Below are positions 14,479-16,477 of a stretch of DNA of 16,477 nucleotides, piece after piece. The stretch is from contig CAZRGV010000131.1 in the NCBI GenBank assembly GCA_964599655.1, positions 1 through 16,477 on the forward strand. Reading direction: 5' to 3'. Both the position numbers and the translations under genes were made by a program. Positions within the stretch are counted from its first letter, which is position 1. Every line of letters starts with the position of its first letter. Origin of the DNA: CAZRGV01 sp964599655 (GTDB lineage Bacteria > Planctomycetota > Planctomycetia > Isosphaerales > Isosphaeraceae). The notes under the pieces are model-generated. The model was not told the DNA's origin and searched no databases. It saw only the letters and a list, made by a program, of their open reading frames with translations.

Positions 14479-16047
14479 ATGTCCATTCGTCGATCGCGTC
14501 GTGAGTTTCTCGCGGATGTGGGGCGCGGGACACTCCTGGCCACCTTGGGAAGCGCCCTGGCCGCCGACCTGGGGCTTGGGCGGGCGTTCGCCGACGAGGG
14601 GGCCGATCGAATTACCTTTGGCGACGCCGAACCGCTGGTCACGATGTTGCAGGAGACGCCGGTTGCGAAGCTGTTGCCGATCCTGGTCGAGCGACTGAAG
14701 AACGGGACTTCGCCCAGGGACCTCGTCGCGGCCGCCGCGTTGGCCAACGCGAGGACCTTCGGCGGTGAGGATTACGTCGGGTTCCACACCATGATGGCGT
14801 TGGCTCCGGCGTTTCACATGTCGAAGGAGCTGGACGAATCACGCCAGGTCCTGCCGATCCTGAAGGTGCTGTACCGGAACACGAACCGGATCCAGGAATT
14901 CGGCGGTCGAAGCAACGAGGTTCTCCACGCGGTGGAACCGCTGTGTTGCCTTCCCGAGGGTCGCACGGGGGGCGAGGCGCTCCGCGACGCGGTTCGGGCC
15001 AAGAACATGGATGGGGCGGAAGCCGTCTTCGCCACGTTGGCGCAGGAAGGGCCGGACGAGGCGTTCAACGACGTGCTCTACGCGGTTCAGGACAACACCG
15101 AGGTGCATCGGACGGTCTTGCCGTACCGGGCGTGGGACCTTCTCGGGATGATCGGCATGGACCAGGCGCACACCTTGCTGCGGCAGTCGGTGCGCTATTG
15201 CGTCAAGAGTGAACGGGACTGGCAGCACACGAAAGAGATCGACCTGCCTCGCGTGGTCTTGCCTCGCGTGATGGATCAGTTCTCATTGCTGGGCCGCACG
15301 CCAGGTCGTCGCGAGATGGATGACCAGTGGGTCGATCGGATGAGCCGGACGATCTTCGAGGGCACGCCGGAGAGCGCGGCGGAGGCGGTTGGAGCGGCGC
15401 TGTCCGAGGGGATCGCGCCGAACGCGATCGGCGAGGCGATCTCGCTGGCGGCGAATCAACTGGTGCTTCGCGATGCCGGCCGCCGCGAGCGGGAGGTTCA
15501 GCCGGGCAAGCCGCTCGGGAGCGTGCATGGCGACTCGATCGGAGTGCACGCCTGCGACTCGGCCAACGCCTGGCGCAACATGGCGGCCGTCTCGAACGCG
15601 AGAAACACCATGGCCTGCCTGATCCTGGGAGCCTTCCAGGTGGCACTCGATCGGGTCAACCGCGGCGGCGACTTCCTCAACTGGACTCCCCACCCGAGGC
15701 CGGAAGATCTGGATACGGTCCGGTCGACCGATCCCGCCGCGTTGCTGGGTGAACTTCGATCGGCGATCCGAGGCAATGAGCAGGCCCGAGCGTGCGCCCT
15801 GGTTCAGCGTCTGGGCGAGAACGGTGGCGACGCTCGCAAGGTCTTTGACCTGCTGCTCGGTTATGCCGTCAGTGAGGATGGCGCCTTGCACGCCGAGAAG
15901 TATTACCGGACCGTTTCCGAGGAATTCGCGTCAACCCGGCCTGCGTTCCGTTGGCGACAACTCGTTGCTCTGGCCCGGGTAACGGCCAGCGAGTACGGAC
16001 GTCCCGCGCCCGGGTACGCGGAGGCGTGCGAGCTGCTTGGGTTGTGA
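14479..16047 (+). CDS. Tat-exported protein of unknown function with a two-fold internal repeat
   Basis: This 522-aa protein has a twin-arginine signal, S6-R-R-E-F-L-A12, followed by a hydrophobic region and an AFA|DE-type cleavage site near residue 38, so it is exported folded, probably with a cofactor. The mature part is almost all helical. Two halves resemble each other. Residues 72-103 (LKNG.SP..LV..AALAN to GFH) match 307-357 (LSEG.AP..I..AISLAAN to GVH). Residues 168-210 match 426-471, beginning LRDAVR/LRSAIR and ending YAV.....H. H103 with H357 and H210 with H471 are equivalent, suggesting a metal or haem site. A distant relation to questin-oxidase-like proteins crossed my mind but is unproven. 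GAGGAG lies 8 nt upstream of the ATG. The gene is monocistronic and ends at a strong terminator. Confidence 0.85.
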   Translation: MSIRRSRREFLADVGRGTLLATLGSALAADLGLGRAFADEGADRITFGDAEPLVTMLQETPVAKLLPILVERLKNGTSPRDLVAAAALANARTFGGEDYVGFHTMMALAPAFHMSKELDESRQVLPILKVLYRNTNRIQEFGGRSNEVLHAVEPLCCLPEGRTGGEALRDAVRAKNMDGAEAVFATLAQEGPDEAFNDVLYAVQDNTEVHRTVLPYRAWDLLGMIGMDQAHTLLRQSVRYCVKSERDWQHTKEIDLPRVVLPRVMDQFSLLGRTPGRREMDDQWVDRMSRTIFEGTPESAAEAVGAALSEGIAPNAIGEAISLAANQLVLRDAGRREREVQPGKPLGSVHGDSIGVHACDSANAWRNMAAVSNARNTMACLILGAFQVALDRVNRGGDFLNWTPHPRPEDLDTVRSTDPAALLGELRSAIRGNEQARACALVQRLGENGGDARKVFDLLLGYAVSEDGALHAEKYYRTVSEEFASTRPAFRWRQLVALARVTASEYGRPAPGYAEACELLGL

Positions 16048-16069
16048 CAAGGGATGTCCTGGAATCGTG

Positions 16070-16125
16070 ACCGCTCCGGCGTCAGCCGGGTATCAAACGT
16101 CGCCGGCTGACCCGCGAGCGGTTTT
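16070..16125 (+). terminator. rho-independent terminator of the Tat-protein gene
   Basis: Beginning 23 bp after the stop, a long stem forms: seven pairs (ACCGCTC with GAGCGGT), a short internal loop, then nine pairs (GTCAGCCGG with CCGGCTGAC), around a 13-nt loop (16090-16102). It is followed by TTTT (16122-16125). The stem is GC-rich and the U-tract is short but correctly placed. Confidence 0.75.
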
Positions 16126-16259
16126 CATGGGCGAGGCTCGGCTCTCTCTGATTGTCGTTGCGCACGGGCGATGCGGCCGCAACACATCCCCCTTTGGGAT
16201 CGGGGTTTGCGCGGCGTGGTCCCGTCCGAACCGCATACCGGCTTGGTTTGGGGGTAAGA

Positions 16260-16477
16260 CTACTCCTCGGCCCAGGCGTCGAGCATGGCGCTCAATTTCT
16301 CGTCCAGAGCCGGTTTCGAGGCGTCCGCCTTGGAGGTCTTCTTCGCGTTCGCTTTCGCTTTCGCCTTCGGCTTCGATTGGCCGGAGGCTTCGGGGCTCGG
16401 GGGGCTCGGGGCTCGCGTGGGTCGGGGGGGGGGCGGGGGTTCGGCGAGGTCGTAGCTTCCGCCGATCTCGGCCTTGA
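16260..16477 (-). CDS. C-terminal part of an unknown protein, low-complexity tail
   Basis: The frame is open from the right edge to TAG at 16260, giving 71 complete visible codons. The visible part begins KAEIGGSYDLAE, then a proline-rich stretch (EPPPPPRPTRAPSPPSPE) and an Ala/Lys repeat (KPKAKAKANAKKTSK). It ends in a short acidic helix, LDEKLSAMLDAWAEE. This looks like a linker and C-terminal tail on a domain lying outside the window. Biased use of GC-ending codons and the sensible end support this frame. A 10-G run (16424-16433) encodes part of the proline stretch. The function cannot be judged from the tail. It converges with the Tat-protein gene, about 135 bp from its terminator. Confidence 0.6.
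   Translation of the reverse strand, partial: KAEIGGSYDLAEPPPPPRPTRAPSPPSPEASGQSKPKAKAKANAKKTSKADASKPALDEKLSAMLDAWAEE

Noticed and set aside
16150..16215. Small hairpins between the terminator and the right-edge gene (GTTGCG/CGCAAC; ATCCC/GGGAT)
   Set aside because: The stems are short, not followed by T-tracts on either strand and within what is expected by chance in GC-rich DNA.
16424..16433. A 10-G run in the right-edge gene as a second slippage-prone site
   Set aside because: It encodes part of a proline-rich linker where G/C runs are expected. The gene is truncated, so the effect of slippage cannot be assessed.

Overview
The window looks like part of a planctomycete chromosome, probably from the Isosphaeraceae/Gemmataceae side of the phylum. 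The evidence is high GC with GC-rich third positions and several protein types typical of planctomycetes: a large secreted protein joining a membrane-bound-dehydrogenase beta-propeller, HEAT-like repeats and a C-terminal c-type haem domain (CxxCH); a HYExAFE-type protein; a Uma2-type protein; an M50 protease with a C-terminal helical extension; and a Tat-exported protein. The family names are my recognition from sequence. The taxonomic placement is inference.

Layout. The left edge cuts a minus-strand sulfotransferase (1-1251). A 300-bp divergent region with two abutting perfect hairpins separates it from two plus-strand genes: a YjbQ/UPF0047 protein (1552-1974) and a small protein with two membrane segments (2142-2768). 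These converge, 17 bp apart, on a minus-strand operon that reads leftward from a good promoter near 6800 through a structured leader: PVC-type dehydrogenase/cytochrome (6691-3839), a 155-aa protein of unknown function (3842-3375, ATGA overlap) and a YceF-type Maf pyrophosphatase (3373-2786, 1-nt gap). Further right on the minus strand are a lone KAS II-type ketoacyl synthase (8128-6881), a Uma2 protein (8895-8218) and biotin synthase (9989-9016). The biotin synthase is interrupted by a 41-N assembly gap.

A second minus-strand cluster runs from 14056 to 10229: site-2 protease, then homocysteine S-methyltransferase (GTGA overlap), then YkgJ-type cysteine-cluster protein (coupled at an 11-C tract). 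After a separate promoter come a three-TM membrane protein, a HYExAFE protein and a 75-aa membrane protein (ATGA overlap). On the plus strand, a Tat-exported 522-aa protein of unknown function (14479-16047) ends at a strong intrinsic terminator. Opposite it, the right edge cuts the Ala/Lys/Pro-rich tail of a minus-strand gene (16477-16260).

No RNA genes, CRISPR arrays, prophage or insertion sequences were seen. Most of the window is housekeeping or accessory chromosome. The least explained items are the Tat protein, which shows a two-fold internal repeat with two pairs of matching histidines; the C-tract at the methyltransferase/YkgJ junction, where losing one base would fuse the two proteins; and recurring promoter-like hexamers upstream of several transcription units.
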